Below, piece after piece: positions 8,994-19,967 of a stretch of 64,000 nt of DNA. A model generated the notes under the pieces. That model saw only the letters and a program-made list of their open reading frames with translations. It did no database searches and had not been told where the DNA came from. A program made the translations under genes and the position numbers. The DNA is from Chloroflexota bacterium (lineage in GTDB: Bacteria > Chloroflexota > UBA11872): the NCBI GenBank assembly GCA_022824865.1, contig JAJDZD010000043.1, positions 1 to 64,000 of the forward strand. Direction: 5' to 3'. Each line of letters opens with the position of its first letter. Position 1 is the first letter of the stretch.

Positions 8994-10112
8994 ATGCACG
9001 TCCTCGTAACCGGAGGCGCCGGATTCATCGGATCCCACGTCGTTGACGCGCTGTTCCGCCGAGGCCATTCCGTCGCCGTCCTCGACAGTCTGGTTGCCCG
9101 CGTCCACCCGGAGCGAACCTGGCCGGACATCCCGCCGGGCGTACGCCGCGTGCGAGGCGATGTGACTGAACGCGACGACTGGCGGGTGGCGTTGGATGGT
9201 GCTGACGCCGTGGTGCACCTGGCCGCCTATCAGGACTACCAGGCCGACTTCAGTCGCTTCGCCCTCGTCAATGACGCGGGTACGGCCCTGCTCTACGAGC
9301 TGCTCGTCGAGTTCAGCCTGCCCGTCCGTCGGGTCGTGGTTGCCAGCTCCCAGGCCGTCTACGGCGAGGGCGCCTATGAATGCGCGTACCACGGGTGGCA
9401 GTTTCCGCCGCCTCGTTCCGTGGAGCAGCTGGCCCGTGGCGCCTGGGACCCGGCATGTCCAGCTTGTGAAGCGCCGCTCGAGCCTACCGCCTCGTCTGAA
9501 GATCATCCGGCGCCCACCAACGCCTACGGCATCTCCAAGCTGGCGACCGAGTCGTACGCGCTCACCCTCGGCGCCCGATACGGCATCCCCACCTCGGCCC
9601 TCAGATTCAGCATCATCCAGGGACCGCGCCAGAGCCCCGCCAACGCCTATTCCGGTGTGCTGCGCGCCTTTGTCGGGCACATCCGGCACGGCCGGCGGCC
9701 CGTTGTTTTTGAGGACGGTCTCCAACAGCGCGATTACACCCATATCCGCGACGCAGTGTCCGCCGTCGAGCTCGTATTGGAGCACCCCGATGCCGTTGGA
9801 CAGGCGTTTAACGTCGGCAGTGGGCACGTAACCACGGTGCTTGAATACGCGAATGCCGTGCTCTCGGCCATGGGTGCCGATATCCAGCCGGACGTGACCG
9901 GACGTTTCCGTCTGGGCGACACCCGGCACGTCTGGTCCGACACGACTCGAATCCGTGCCCTCGGCTGGCGACCGACCGGAACGCTGCACGAGATCATCCG
10001 TGACTACCTGGCTTGGACCGCCGACGCACCTGAAGGCGAAGACTGGACTGCCCTGGCCCTCGCGGGCATGGAGGCCAGCGGCGTGGTGCGCCAGGTCGCA
10101 CAGGCTGACTGA
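8994..10112 (+). CDS. SDR sugar epimerase with Cys/His insertion
   Basis: A 372-residue extended SDR. GGAGFIGS opens the Rossmann fold, and the catalytic YGISK is at 178-182. An insertion around 128-165 contains C130, H133, C155 and C158 (C-x2-H and C-x2-C), a plausible zinc site. This insertion is known in the dTDP-L-rhamnose 4-epimerase-like branch, so the substrate is probably a deoxyhexose or heptose nucleotide. It ends the isomerase-kinase-epimerase run and likely helps build a surface glycan. Confidence 0.85.
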   Translation: MHVLVTGGAGFIGSHVVDALFRRGHSVAVLDSLVARVHPERTWPDIPPGVRRVRGDVTERDDWRVALDGADAVVHLAAYQDYQADFSRFALVNDAGTALLYELLVEFSLPVRRVVVASSQAVYGEGAYECAYHGWQFPPPRSVEQLARGAWDPACPACEAPLEPTASSEDHPAPTNAYGISKLATESYALTLGARYGIPTSALRFSIIQGPRQSPANAYSGVLRAFVGHIRHGRRPVVFEDGLQQRDYTHIRDAVSAVELVLEHPDAVGQAFNVGSGHVTTVLEYANAVLSAMGADIQPDVTGRFRLGDTRHVWSDTTRIRALGWRPTGTLHEIIRDYLAWTADAPEGEDWTALALAGMEASGVVRQVAQAD

Positions 10113-10172
10113 TCGAACGTTCCGGCAAGGACGCGCTCAACAGCTTCATCTTCTAGACGAAGCAACCCGCGG

Positions 10173-11312
10173 TTACGAGCGAACGGCCGCCGAATGTTCT
10201 TCAACCGGTACCGGCAACGCCTGCCCCGCAACCGACGGGTACCGCTGAAATAACTCGCCCCACGGACCCTGCAGCGCTCGCCGGACCCGACCTCGCCCGA
10301 CCACGTTGTACCAGTACACGTCGTGATACAGCCGCGACGCCGCGTATGACCAGGGCGCGATCACCGTCCGCAATAGCACCTTCTCCAGCCGCTTCAGCGG
10401 CCCCCAGTAGATCGCCTTCTGGCCGCGACTGGCGAACGTGTCCTGGCGGGCCGCCACCTGCCAGCGCACCTCGTCGATGTCCGCGCCCACCACCTCGATC
10501 TCACGGGCATCCGCAGTCCCCAGCCCGTCCTCATGCGCCATCCGCAGGAACGGAATATCGAACGGATCCAGCCCCATCAGTCGTGCGCTGGTCGCGTCCA
10601 CGGCCACCTGATCGGCGCCGGCCAGCATCAGGTTCCGCTCCTGCACCCGCATGCAGCGCGGCCCCGGCCCTTCACCCACGAAGGTGCCGTCCATAACCGC
10701 GAAAACGCCCGGGTGAATCTCTTTCTGGATCATCAACAGGTCCACCAGGGTTTCGTGGATTGTTGCGTGGCAGTAGTGCCGCTTCTCGAACAGCAGCCCG
10801 CCGAACGCATTCTTCATCGCGCCCGTAATCGTGGTAAACACGTGCGTCTTCACCGTCGGCAGGTGGATGATGTTCGCGCCGATCAGCCGCTGTGGAATCC
10901 GCACGCCTTCCGGATAAACCTCGTGCAGCGTGCGTAGCCGCCCCTTCGGCTCATATCGAACCCAAGCGTGGTCATCGTACAGGTGAACGTTGCGCAGACC
11001 GTGCGCCGTCACGACCGGCAGATGTTTGTTGCGGCGCTCCCCCACGCGTGCGTCTACCACCACCGTTCGGTTGTGGGCGCCAAACAACGACTCGGATTCG
11101 AACCTGTCGGTCTTCAGCTTCCGGATCACGCCGTCCAGCTGCCACGGCGTGGTCGAGCAGGCCGGATACCAGTGATGCCACGAGACGTTGATCTTGAGCG
11201 CGGTTTCCGCACGGCGGTCCAGCGCTGCCTGGTAGCCGGCCCCGTCCATGGCCTGCGCCACGTCGTCTAGCACCGTATCGGGCGTCGTCTGGAAAAGCGC
11301 GACGCGAGCCAT
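10173..11312 (-). CDS. DUF362 domain-containing protein
   Basis: A 379-residue protein of the DUF362 family. The diagnostic segment is HLPTVKTHVFTTITGAMKN in mid-protein, followed by MDGTFVGEGPGP and a domain with VAVDATSARLMGLDP. Many relatives carry ferredoxin-like clusters; here no CxxCxxC cluster is visible. Function of the family is not established. It is convergent with the upstream epimerase and divergent from the following Gfo/Idh/MocA gene, so it is probably transcribed alone. Confidence 0.8.
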   Translation of the reverse strand: MARVALFQTTPDTVLDDVAQAMDGAGYQAALDRRAETALKINVSWHHWYPACSTTPWQLDGVIRKLKTDRFESESLFGAHNRTVVVDARVGERRNKHLPVVTAHGLRNVHLYDDHAWVRYEPKGRLRTLHEVYPEGVRIPQRLIGANIIHLPTVKTHVFTTITGAMKNAFGGLLFEKRHYCHATIHETLVDLLMIQKEIHPGVFAVMDGTFVGEGPGPRCMRVQERNLMLAGADQVAVDATSARLMGLDPFDIPFLRMAHEDGLGTADAREIEVVGADIDEVRWQVAARQDTFASRGQKAIYWGPLKRLEKVLLRTVIAPWSYAASRLYHDVYWYNVVGRGRVRRALQGPWGELFQRYPSVAGQALPVPVEEHSAAVRS

Positions 11313-11441
11313 GCGCGGAGGTCCTGAGCGGGTGGGGCGCCTGATCTTACGTTTCCTTGCGTTCCAGGCTGGCCGTACCGTGTGTAATCCCGCGCTCAGG
11401 CATCATGCGCCCGTCAACCGCGCATCACGCTGGAGCTCCCG

Positions 11442-12569
11442 ATGCCTGCCTACCGCGCCGCCGCCATTGCCGATTCCACGCTTGAACGCGCCTACGGGCA
11501 CGCCATTCACCAAGCGTTCTACGAGATCCCCAACGTAGAGCTCACGGCGCTGGCCGATCCCGTTGCCGAGCCGCGAGCCGAGCGGGCGGCCGAAATCGGA
11601 AACCCGAAGCAGTACGACGACTACCGCGCCATGCTCGCTGCCGAGACGCCCGATCTGGTCGCCATCTGCCCCCATCACTTCAAGCACCATGGCCGCTGGC
11701 TGCTGGACGTCATCGAGTCCGGCGCCAGGGGCATCTACATCGAGAAACCCATCACCGCCAGCCTTGACGAAGCCGATGCCGTGCTCGAGGCCGCCGGCGC
11801 CGCCGGCACCAAGATCGCCGTCGCTCACCAGAACCGCTACCGGCCCGGAACCCATCGCGTGGCCCAACTCGTTCAGGAAGGCGCAATCGGGACCCTCCGA
11901 TACATGCATGCCGTCGGCAAGTGCGACCAGCGTGGCGGCACCCACGACCTCCGCGTCCTCGGCACCCACGTCCTCGACGCGCTCCGCTACATTGCCGGCG
12001 ACGTGGCCTGGGCCACGGGTCACATGCAGGTCGACGGACGCGATGTCACGGTCGACGACGTGTTCGACGGTCCCGAGGGCCTCGGCCAGATGGCCGGGGA
12101 TGCCCTGACCGGCTACTTCGCGTTCACCTCGGGCGCCATCGCTCGCTTCGACACGTACACGCGCCCGGGCGGCGGCCCGGCCCCCTGGTTCGGCTACGAG
12201 CTATGGGGCACGGAAGGCGGCATCTCGGTTCGAGACGCGGGCCGCACGATCCTCCACTATCCCGCGCCCGCAAACCTGCCGGGCGACTCCACCCTCGCCT
12301 GGGAACCGGTCGACGTAGCCGATCTCGCCTACCCGGACGGCAGGCCCGCCAGCGACGCCCAACTGCTCGATGCCCTGAACCGCCACGCCGCCGCCGACAT
12401 CATCGACTGCATCGAAAACGGCAACGAACCGGTCTCCAGCGCCCGCCACGCCACGGCGGCGCTCGAAATGGTCATGGCCATCCTCGAAGGCCACCGCACC
12501 GGAGCCCGAGTGCCGTTCCCCATGCAAACGCGCGCTAACCCCCTCGCGGTCTGGCAGGCTGAAAGCTAG
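11442..12569 (+). CDS. Gfo/Idh/MocA family oxidoreductase
   Basis: A 375-residue NAD(P)-dependent dehydrogenase with an N-terminal Rossmann domain and the conserved EKP (YIEKPITASLDEAD), followed by HQNRYRPG and the C-terminal beta-sheet domain. The family oxidises or reduces sugars, inositols and similar polyols. GGAG lies six bases before the ATG. It converges on another member of the same family at 12627, and a strong hairpin separates them. Confidence 0.85.
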   Translation: MPAYRAAAIADSTLERAYGHAIHQAFYEIPNVELTALADPVAEPRAERAAEIGNPKQYDDYRAMLAAETPDLVAICPHHFKHHGRWLLDVIESGARGIYIEKPITASLDEADAVLEAAGAAGTKIAVAHQNRYRPGTHRVAQLVQEGAIGTLRYMHAVGKCDQRGGTHDLRVLGTHVLDALRYIAGDVAWATGHMQVDGRDVTVDDVFDGPEGLGQMAGDALTGYFAFTSGAIARFDTYTRPGGGPAPWFGYELWGTEGGISVRDAGRTILHYPAPANLPGDSTLAWEPVDVADLAYPDGRPASDAQLLDALNRHAAADIIDCIENGNEPVSSARHATAALEMVMAILEGHRTGARVPFPMQTRANPLAVWQAES

Positions 12570-12575
12570 CCGCAC

Positions 12576-12595
12576 CGGCGGTGGGCGGACCGCCG
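12576..12595. terminator. hairpin between convergent genes
   Basis: Arms CGGCGGT (12576-12582) and ACCGCCG (12589-12595) with a six-base loop lie between two convergent genes. A bidirectional terminator is likely, although no T-tract follows. Confidence 0.45.
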
Positions 12596-12626
12596 TCCTA
12601 CAGCGCCGCCGCTTGTCGGTCCCCGG

Positions 12627-13655
12627 CTACAGCGTGACGCGGCTCCCCGACTCCGCTGAGGCGTACGCGGCGTGCACCACTCGCAGGACCTTCAGGCCGT
12701 CCTCGGCGGTGATCGGCGGATCGATCTCGCCCAGGCAGGCGCGGACCGTGCGTTCCACCCACGGGGTGTAGCCACCGCCGCGACCGTCGTACTCGAAGCG
12801 GCGGTCGTTGGACCCCGCCATGGCGGACGAGATCGAACGCCATTCCAGCGCGTCTGCCTCGCCCTCGTGCGCCCGCACCCAGCCCTCGGAGCCATATACG
12901 CTGAAGCCGTTGTGGCCCTTCTGGTCCATCAGGTAGCCGCTGAACAGCACCCCCAGCGCGCCGCCGGCAAACTTGAATGTCACGATGCCCAGATCTTCCA
13001 CATCGATCGGCGCGCCGCCCGCTATCGCCGTCATGGCCGAGACTTCGACAATGTCCTCGCCCACCAGGTAACTCAGCATGTCCAGGCGGTGAATGCCCAG
13101 CCAGCTCAGGTGACCGCCGCCCGCCAGCTTCTTTTGGAACGTCCAGTCGGGATCGTCCAGACGCAACTGGATGCGCGTCTGGTCGTCCACCTGCACCGCG
13201 CGCACGGCGTACAGGTCGCCGATGCCGTCGCCCTGGATGATGCGGCGAGCGTCCGCGACGCTGGGACTGATGCGATTGGCCAGCGCCAGCATGAGATGCG
13301 CGCCGTTGGCGTCCGCCAGCCCGGCCAGTTCCTCGAATTGCTCGACGTTCACGCAGGCCGGCTTCTCGGCCATCACGTGCACACCCGCTTCCAGCAGCGG
13401 CCGGATCACGTCCGGGGCGTGCGCCGCGATCATGGTCACGATGGCCATGTCCGGCTTCCCGGCCGCCAGCAGCGAGTCCACCGTCGTGTGCGTGCCACCC
13501 GCCTTGCCGCCAATCGTGTCGACCGACGCGCCAAACGTGTTCCCGCCCGGATCCATCAACTCCGCGCGCTCGATCAGATCGAGGTCGCGAATCGCGTCGC
13601 GGTACGGCTGCTGGTGGGCGGCACCCTCCTCGGTAATCAGTGCGACCGTGGCCAT
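12627..13655 (-). CDS. Gfo/Idh/MocA family oxidoreductase
   Basis: A 342-residue member of the same superfamily as the gene it faces, but not a close copy. The EKP motif is AEKPACVN, followed by LALANRISPSV and GGGHLSWLGIHRLD, where the histidine pair sits at the usual catalytic site. The C-terminal domain ends with a conserved DGLKVLRVVHAAYASAE helix. Probably a sugar or cyclitol dehydrogenase. Start ATG precedes a hydrophobic beta strand. Confidence 0.85.
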   Translation of the reverse strand: MATVALITEEGAAHQQPYRDAIRDLDLIERAELMDPGGNTFGASVDTIGGKAGGTHTTVDSLLAAGKPDMAIVTMIAAHAPDVIRPLLEAGVHVMAEKPACVNVEQFEELAGLADANGAHLMLALANRISPSVADARRIIQGDGIGDLYAVRAVQVDDQTRIQLRLDDPDWTFQKKLAGGGHLSWLGIHRLDMLSYLVGEDIVEVSAMTAIAGGAPIDVEDLGIVTFKFAGGALGVLFSGYLMDQKGHNGFSVYGSEGWVRAHEGEADALEWRSISSAMAGSNDRRFEYDGRGGGYTPWVERTVRACLGEIDPPITAEDGLKVLRVVHAAYASAESGSRVTL

Positions 13656-13796
13656 GTCCCAATCCCCCTACACGCTGGCGTTTCGCGCATGGTAGTCGAG
13701 TGGGACCCGAATACGAGCCGGACATACCCTGCGGCATGAAGGGCTTTGCTCCTGGTCACCGCGCGGGTGTGCCGCGATCAGTCTGCGGCCTTGCTT

Positions 13797-14186
13797 CTAT
13801 CCCGCCGTTCCGTCTTTGCGGCTGTGGAGCAGGATCAGGTTGCCGTCGGGGTCGGCTATCCCGGCTGCGTAGCACGACGCCTGTTCGCCGGGCCCAAGGA
13901 TGATGTCCGCTCCCAGGTGGCGAAGTTCGTCAACGGCTTGGCCGACGTCGTCCACGGCAATGGCAATGGCGCCGCCCTGAACGGCCGCACCGGCGCCTTC
14001 GGGATCCAGACGAAGGGCGAGAACCGTTTGCGTGCTGCCGACCGCGAACTCGACCCAGCCGGGACTTTCCCAGGACTCGAGCGTCAAACCCAACGTGTTC
14101 TCGTAGAACTCCGCGCTCCTGGCGATGTCGCCGACGTTGTAGACGAAGAAGTCGATTCCTCGTGGTTTCACCAGGTTCTCCGACAT
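13797..14186 (-). CDS. VOC (glyoxalase/bleomycin resistance) family protein
   Basis: A 129-residue vicinal-oxygen-chelate protein: two beta-alpha-beta-beta-beta units with DIARSAEFYENTLGL in the first and IADPDGNLILLH in the second. Such proteins bind a divalent metal and act as glyoxalase, dioxygenase or drug-binding protein; which one cannot be decided. I chose the ATG before SENLVKPRG, since the 15 residues further upstream do not look conserved. Confidence 0.8.
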   Translation of the reverse strand: MSENLVKPRGIDFFVYNVGDIARSAEFYENTLGLTLESWESPGWVEFAVGSTQTVLALRLDPEGAGAAVQGGAIAIAVDDVGQAVDELRHLGADIILGPGEQASCYAAGIADPDGNLILLHSRKDGTAG

Positions 14187-14298
14187 GGGTGATGTTGGAC
14201 TCGACACGGCCCAACCACGCTGGCGGCACACGTGCGCCTACCTCGCGTCAGGTGACCTGACGATAGCGAATGGCTGATCCCGGCAGTCCTGTGCCCGC

Positions 14299-15051
14299 CT
14301 ACGCGAGCGGACGTGCGCCCCGCACGCGGTAGCGCAGAAATACCTCGTCCCCGTGCGTGGCGGTGGTGACCAACTCCAACTGTTGCAGTCGATCGCTCGG
14401 CAGCGCCGCCGGACCCTCGACGGCCGTGCGCGGCCGCGGCTCGCCGATGATCGAAGGCGTCACCGTGATGAAGAACTCATCCACCAGCCCGGCCGCCAGC
14501 ATGTGGTAGTTCAGGATTGCCCCGCCTTCGCACACCAGCCGCCGGACACCCCGTTCGGCCGCCAGGTAGCGCATGAGGCCCTCAAGATCGACGCGCTCGT
14601 TGCCAATCCTGACGATCTCCGCCACCGCCGATAGACCTTCCGTGACTTCGGCAACCTCGGGCACTGCCACCAGCGGCGCCATCGGATAGCTGCGGCGCTG
14701 AAATACTCGATCCTTCGGATCGATCTGCCCGGTGTTCGACACCACAATGAAGAGTGGCGGCTCACGCAGACCTCGCCGCCGCCGTTCGCGCTGCAGCTCC
14801 TCGCTCCACATGTACCGGTCGATCCGCATCCCCAGCGTCCGCGCCCCGTGCAGCACCGCGTCGAAGTGGATGCGAAACCGCCGGAACGTCCGCTGATCCG
14901 CCTCCAGGCTGATGGGCCAGTAGTCGTCCGTCGGCCCTTTGATGGCCCCGTCCACCGTCATCACCATCTGGATCGCGGTGTAGGGACGCCAGGTTCCGCT
15001 TGGAAGCTCCAGGTCGTCGTAGACACCGCCGGCCGGGTCCTGCTCGCTCAC
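14299..15051 (-). CDS. RibD C-terminal (dihydrofolate-reductase-like) protein
   Basis: A 250-residue protein with the NADPH-dependent reductase fold of RibD C-terminus: MVMTVDGAIKG near the N-terminus, HGARTLGMR in the middle, and CEGGAILNYHMLAAGLVDEFFITVTP toward the C-terminus (family glycine pair and D-E contact). It lacks the deaminase half of RibD, so a role in riboflavin synthesis is possible but not shown. Start is GTG. It lies 33 bases after the response-regulator gene on the same strand. Confidence 0.8.
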   Translation of the reverse strand: MSEQDPAGGVYDDLELPSGTWRPYTAIQMVMTVDGAIKGPTDDYWPISLEADQRTFRRFRIHFDAVLHGARTLGMRIDRYMWSEELQRERRRRGLREPPLFIVVSNTGQIDPKDRVFQRRSYPMAPLVAVPEVAEVTEGLSAVAEIVRIGNERVDLEGLMRYLAAERGVRRLVCEGGAILNYHMLAAGLVDEFFITVTPSIIGEPRPRTAVEGPAALPSDRLQQLELVTTATHGDEVFLRYRVRGARPLA

Positions 15052-15084
15052 CTCAGCCGGCGCTCAATCCTCAACTGCGTCGCG

Positions 15085-15528
15085 CTACTCCGGCGGCAGC
15101 TTGACGATGTTGAGCCAGAAGTCCTGGATCGACGACACCACGTGCATGAACTGCTCCAGGTCCACGGGCTTGGACACGTAGGCGTTGGCGTACAGGTCGT
15201 AGGTGCGCAGGATGTCCTGCTCGGCCTCCGAGCTGGTCAACACCACCACCGGAATCCGGTGCAGGTCGGGGTCCGACTTCAGGTCCTGCAGCACCTCCCG
15301 CCCGTCCTTCCTGGGCAGATTCAGATCCAGCAGGATCAGGTCGGGTCGCGGCCGATCGGCGTATGCACCCTGCCGGCGCACATAGGCGATGGCCTGTTCG
15401 CCGTCGTTGACCACGTTCAGCGTGTTGCGGATCTTGGCCTCGCGGACCGCCTCTTGCGTCAGGCGCACGTCGCCCGGGTTGTCTTCCACCAGCAGGATTT
15501 CGATTGGCGCGCCGCTGGCCTGGGCCAT
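15085..15528 (-). CDS. single-domain response regulator (Rcp1-like)
   Basis: A 147-residue receiver-only protein. The acidic pair is in LLVEDNPGD, the phosphoacceptor is D68 in [10 protein letters not shown]98 and K120 complete the active site. With no output domain, it probably relays phosphate or binds a partner, as in phytochrome-linked Rcp1. AGGAGAG precedes the ATG. It lies 80 bases downstream of a histidine kinase gene, the likely phosphodonor. Confidence 0.9.
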   Translation of the reverse strand: MAQASGAPIEILLVEDNPGDVRLTQEAVREAKIRNTLNVVNDGEQAIAYVRRQGAYADRPRPDLILLDLNLPRKDGREVLQDLKSDPDLHRIPVVVLTSSEAEQDILRTYDLYANAYVSKPVDLEQFMHVVSSIQDFWLNIVKLPPE

Positions 15529-15608
15529 GGCTGCTCTCCTTTCGCCTGGGAACTCACCCGGAGTCCTGACGCGTATCCAGCTGAGCCTACCCGCGGATCG
15601 AGTGCGCC

Positions 15609-16889
<1,281 letters not shown>

Positions 16890-17045
16890 TCCGACCGTCC
16901 TGGCGCGCCTGGTTCAGCACCTGCATTTTCGAAGCCCAACGCCTCCAAGTCCACGGGAGTGCCGCGTCAATTGTTACAGTTTGGGCACACTTCGGCAGTG
17001 AACGATCCGAGCCGCGACGTAGCGGCGCCCGCTGGGAGGGGAACA

Positions 17046-17804
17046 ATGGCTGCACAAACGCTCCGCATCCTGGTCATCGAGGACAACCCCGGCGACGTTC
17101 GGTTGCTGGAAGAAATGCTCGTCCCAACCAGCGACGTGCAGTACGAAGTTCAGAGCTTCGGTAATCTGGCTGACGGCCTGGGGGCTGTCGGCGACTTTGA
17201 TCCCGCCGTCATTCTGTTGGACCTCGGCCTCGGCGAAACCCAGGGCCTGGACACTTTCACGGCCGCTCAGGAAGGCGCCGGGGACGTTCCAATCGTCATC
17301 CTGTCGGGACTCGGCGATGAAATGGTGGCAACCGCGGCGGTTGGTCAGGGCGCCCAGGACTACCTGGTCAAGGGCGAATTCGAGGAACAACGGCTGCGCC
17401 GCACCATCCGCTACGCCATTGAGCGCCAGCGCCGGACGGCCACCGCCGAGGAACGCATCCGCACCCTGGTTGCGGAGGAGCCGGGATTCGCTGACATCGT
17501 CATGAACCAGCCCGACGGCGTGATCGTGGCCGACTCCACCCGTAAGGTGTTGTTCGCCAACCCGGCCGCCGCCGAGTTGTTCACCGTCCCTGTCGACGAC
17601 CTGGTCGGCAGCGAGCTCGAGTTCAACGTGCGTCCCGGCGCCTCGCAGATGGTGCAAATCCGCGAGGACCCCCGAAACCCGAAGTACCTGGAAGCCCACA
17701 GCGCCCAGGCCGTCTGGTCCGGCAGCGACGTCCACGTCCTCACCTTCCGCGAAGGCGAACACATCGGCTTCTTCCGCCGCATCCTCAGCAACATCGGCTT
17801 CTAG
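17046..17804 (+). CDS. response regulator with PAS domain
   Basis: A 252-residue protein: a receiver domain (1-125) with D59 as phosphoacceptor and K109 region YLVKGEF, then a PAS-like domain (150-215) with NQPDGVIVAD and FANPAAAELF. No effector or HTH follows, so it may sense a ligand while signalling to another protein. GGGAGGGG precedes the ATG at good spacing, which fixes the start well inside a longer open frame. Divergent from the histidine kinase, likely the same pathway. Confidence 0.85.
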   Translation: MAAQTLRILVIEDNPGDVRLLEEMLVPTSDVQYEVQSFGNLADGLGAVGDFDPAVILLDLGLGETQGLDTFTAAQEGAGDVPIVILSGLGDEMVATAAVGQGAQDYLVKGEFEEQRLRRTIRYAIERQRRTATAEERIRTLVAEEPGFADIVMNQPDGVIVADSTRKVLFANPAAAELFTVPVDDLVGSELEFNVRPGASQMVQIREDPRNPKYLEAHSAQAVWSGSDVHVLTFREGEHIGFFRRILSNIGF

Positions 17805-17826
17805 TCTTCGGTCGAGCCGGCGTCGC

Positions 17827-19878
17827 TTACACCAGTTCGCCGTACAGCCGGTCGATCAGCCGGCAGGCTTCGCCGCGGCTGATGGTTGCCTCTGGCTTCT
17901 GGGGTGTTGGCGCCTCGGGCAACCTTCCCATTGACCTCCGCAGCGGCGATGGCTCGGCCATCCACTCCCGCACGATGTCCGTAAAGACCGACCAGCTGCA
18001 CGGCGACTGACTGTCGAACATCTCCGAACCCACCTCGACCGGCCGCCACGGGTCCACCGCTCGCCGAGCCAGCCAGGCCCAGCGCTGCGCCTCGCCGTGG
18101 GTGAGTGGGTCGTCCGGGCGTGCCGCGTAGTGGGTGAAGAAACCTCGCGCGCCCCAGAACTGCACAGCCTCGGAGAGGCCCGACGCCTGTTGGTCGTGTC
18201 CCGCGAACCGGGCTGGCGGAACATCTTGGAAGTAGGTGATTACCTGCCCGGCAGCCAACAGCGCCCGTTGCAGCGCTCCGCGCGGCACGTCGCGCACCCG
18301 CACGCCTCGCTCCAACGCCAGCGACGCCGCGGTCCCAGCCGCCTCGCCCAGCGCCATCCACACCGGCTCCATGCGGATCGTCCCGTATCCCAGGTGGCTG
18401 GCTGACACCGCCACCGGAACCAGCAGCCCGTCGATACCCTCCGGCACCATCACGCGATACGGAATCTGGTACTGCACCGTCTCCTCGTGCAGCCCGATGA
18501 AACCCTCCAGCGCCACCTGCCGCCCGTCGGTCTGCTCGGAGTCTCCAAGACCCAAGTCCTCCCGCTGCCGCGTGGCGTGCGAGTCGATCTGGTAACCGCC
18601 CGAGGCCACGCTGTCCCAGTGCAGCGGCGAGCGCCGGCCAGAGCTGTCGAGCAGCGCGTCGCTGGCGCTGAATAGATAGCCGCCCAGGATCCGGCAGCCC
18701 TCGCGTACGTACATCTGCCGCGGAAACCCGCCGTTGTCCTCGAACTCGTCCGCCGCCAGCCCCCACGCCCGCGCCGCCTCCCGGAAGTCCGCCGGCAGCT
18801 CCTCGTCGTTCTGACAAAACCACACCAGCCCCTCCGTATAGGCGCGGTGCGACTCTGCAATCTCCAGTCGACGCTCCGGCCCGGCCTCCGGGTAGTCGAA
18901 GTTCGCCTCGGCCCAGTCGCTGGACGTGAAGCAGTAGTGGTGGTTGTTCGCGTCCGACTTCCGGTTCGGCATCGGCACGAAGTTCAGCACCGCCGTCCCG
19001 CCCCGCGGACCCCAGAACCCGGGCATCCGCCCGCTCCGCACGTCGTCCACCAGCGGCGCATAGACGGTGCGGTCGTAATCCGCCGGCCGCTCCACCGCCC
19101 GCCGGTTCGCCGGGTCGTCCGTCAGGCACAGCCGGTAGTTGTACGCCTGGATACGCCGGTCCGCCGCTCCCGTGGACCCCGGATACGTCATCCGGTCGTG
19201 AAAGTCCTGGTACACCACCCCCGCGTGCGATTCGCCCAGTTCTTCCCGTCCCTCGCGCCCGATCCGGTACGCCGCCCCCGCCCCCAGCGCCACGTCACCC
19301 TCGTACGTCGCATCCACAAACACCCGAGCCTCAAGGCCCACCCGCTCACCGGTGGCCCGCCCGTGCTCGTCCACCGCCGCCAGCGTCACGGCCGTGATCC
19401 GGCGCTCCGGCGTCTCGTCACTCCGCGTAACGTCCGCCCCCGGCTCCGTATGCACCAGCCAGCGCCCGCCTTCCGGCATCGACGGCCCGCCTTCCCAGGC
19501 CAGCCGCCACCCGCGCCAGACCTCCAGCCGCTCCTGTTCCCCAACCAGCACGTCCAGCAACCGCTCCGCCACCGAAGGCTCGAATCGGTACCCGTCATTA
19601 CAGACCCGAACCTGCTCCGAGTCCTCGCCGTAGGTGGCCGCGTAGTGCTCCCGCACCAGCCCCACGAACCGCCGAAAGATCCCGCCCACCGACTCGTTCG
19701 GCCGGATATCCGTCGCCCCCAGCCCGCTCGTCATCAGGCCGCCCAGGTGCCACGACGTCTCCGCCAGCACCACGTCCAGACCCGCACGCGCTGCGGCAAT
19801 GGCCGCCGCGATGCCCGCCGGCGTCCCGCCAATCACCGCCACGTCAGTCTGCTTGGTCGCCCCAGATTCAGCGCGCAT
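17827..19878 (-). CDS. FAD-dependent oxidoreductase (FAD_oxidored family)
   Basis: A flavoprotein of about 683 residues. The FAD-binding site VAVIGGTPAGIAAAIAAA is at the N-terminus and LAETSWHLGGLMTSGLG follows, the pattern of large FAD_oxidored (PF12831) proteins, often placed next to sulfatases or glycosidases. VFVDATYEGDVA and GLLVPVAVSASHLGYG are further signatures. The last 25 residues (ISRGEACRLIDRLYG) slightly recall an SLH repeat, but one unit is not enough for a call. The ATG at 19878 directly precedes the flavin domain; an upstream ATG would add 15 residues. Confidence 0.85.
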   Translation of the reverse strand: MRAESGATKQTDVAVIGGTPAGIAAAIAAARAGLDVVLAETSWHLGGLMTSGLGATDIRPNESVGGIFRRFVGLVREHYAATYGEDSEQVRVCNDGYRFEPSVAERLLDVLVGEQERLEVWRGWRLAWEGGPSMPEGGRWLVHTEPGADVTRSDETPERRITAVTLAAVDEHGRATGERVGLEARVFVDATYEGDVALGAGAAYRIGREGREELGESHAGVVYQDFHDRMTYPGSTGAADRRIQAYNYRLCLTDDPANRRAVERPADYDRTVYAPLVDDVRSGRMPGFWGPRGGTAVLNFVPMPNRKSDANNHHYCFTSSDWAEANFDYPEAGPERRLEIAESHRAYTEGLVWFCQNDEELPADFREAARAWGLAADEFEDNGGFPRQMYVREGCRILGGYLFSASDALLDSSGRRSPLHWDSVASGGYQIDSHATRQREDLGLGDSEQTDGRQVALEGFIGLHEETVQYQIPYRVMVPEGIDGLLVPVAVSASHLGYGTIRMEPVWMALGEAAGTAASLALERGVRVRDVPRGALQRALLAAGQVITYFQDVPPARFAGHDQQASGLSEAVQFWGARGFFTHYAARPDDPLTHGEAQRWAWLARRAVDPWRPVEVGSEMFDSQSPCSWSVFTDIVREWMAEPSPLRRSMGRLPEAPTPQKPEATISRGEACRLIDRLYGELV

Positions 19879-19967
19879 GGCTCGCGTCCGCTCCGTCCTG
19901 TCGGTCCCCGCGCATCGTTTCACACCCGGACTTCAGTTCATAGCCGGTGGAGACCTACCATGAACGC

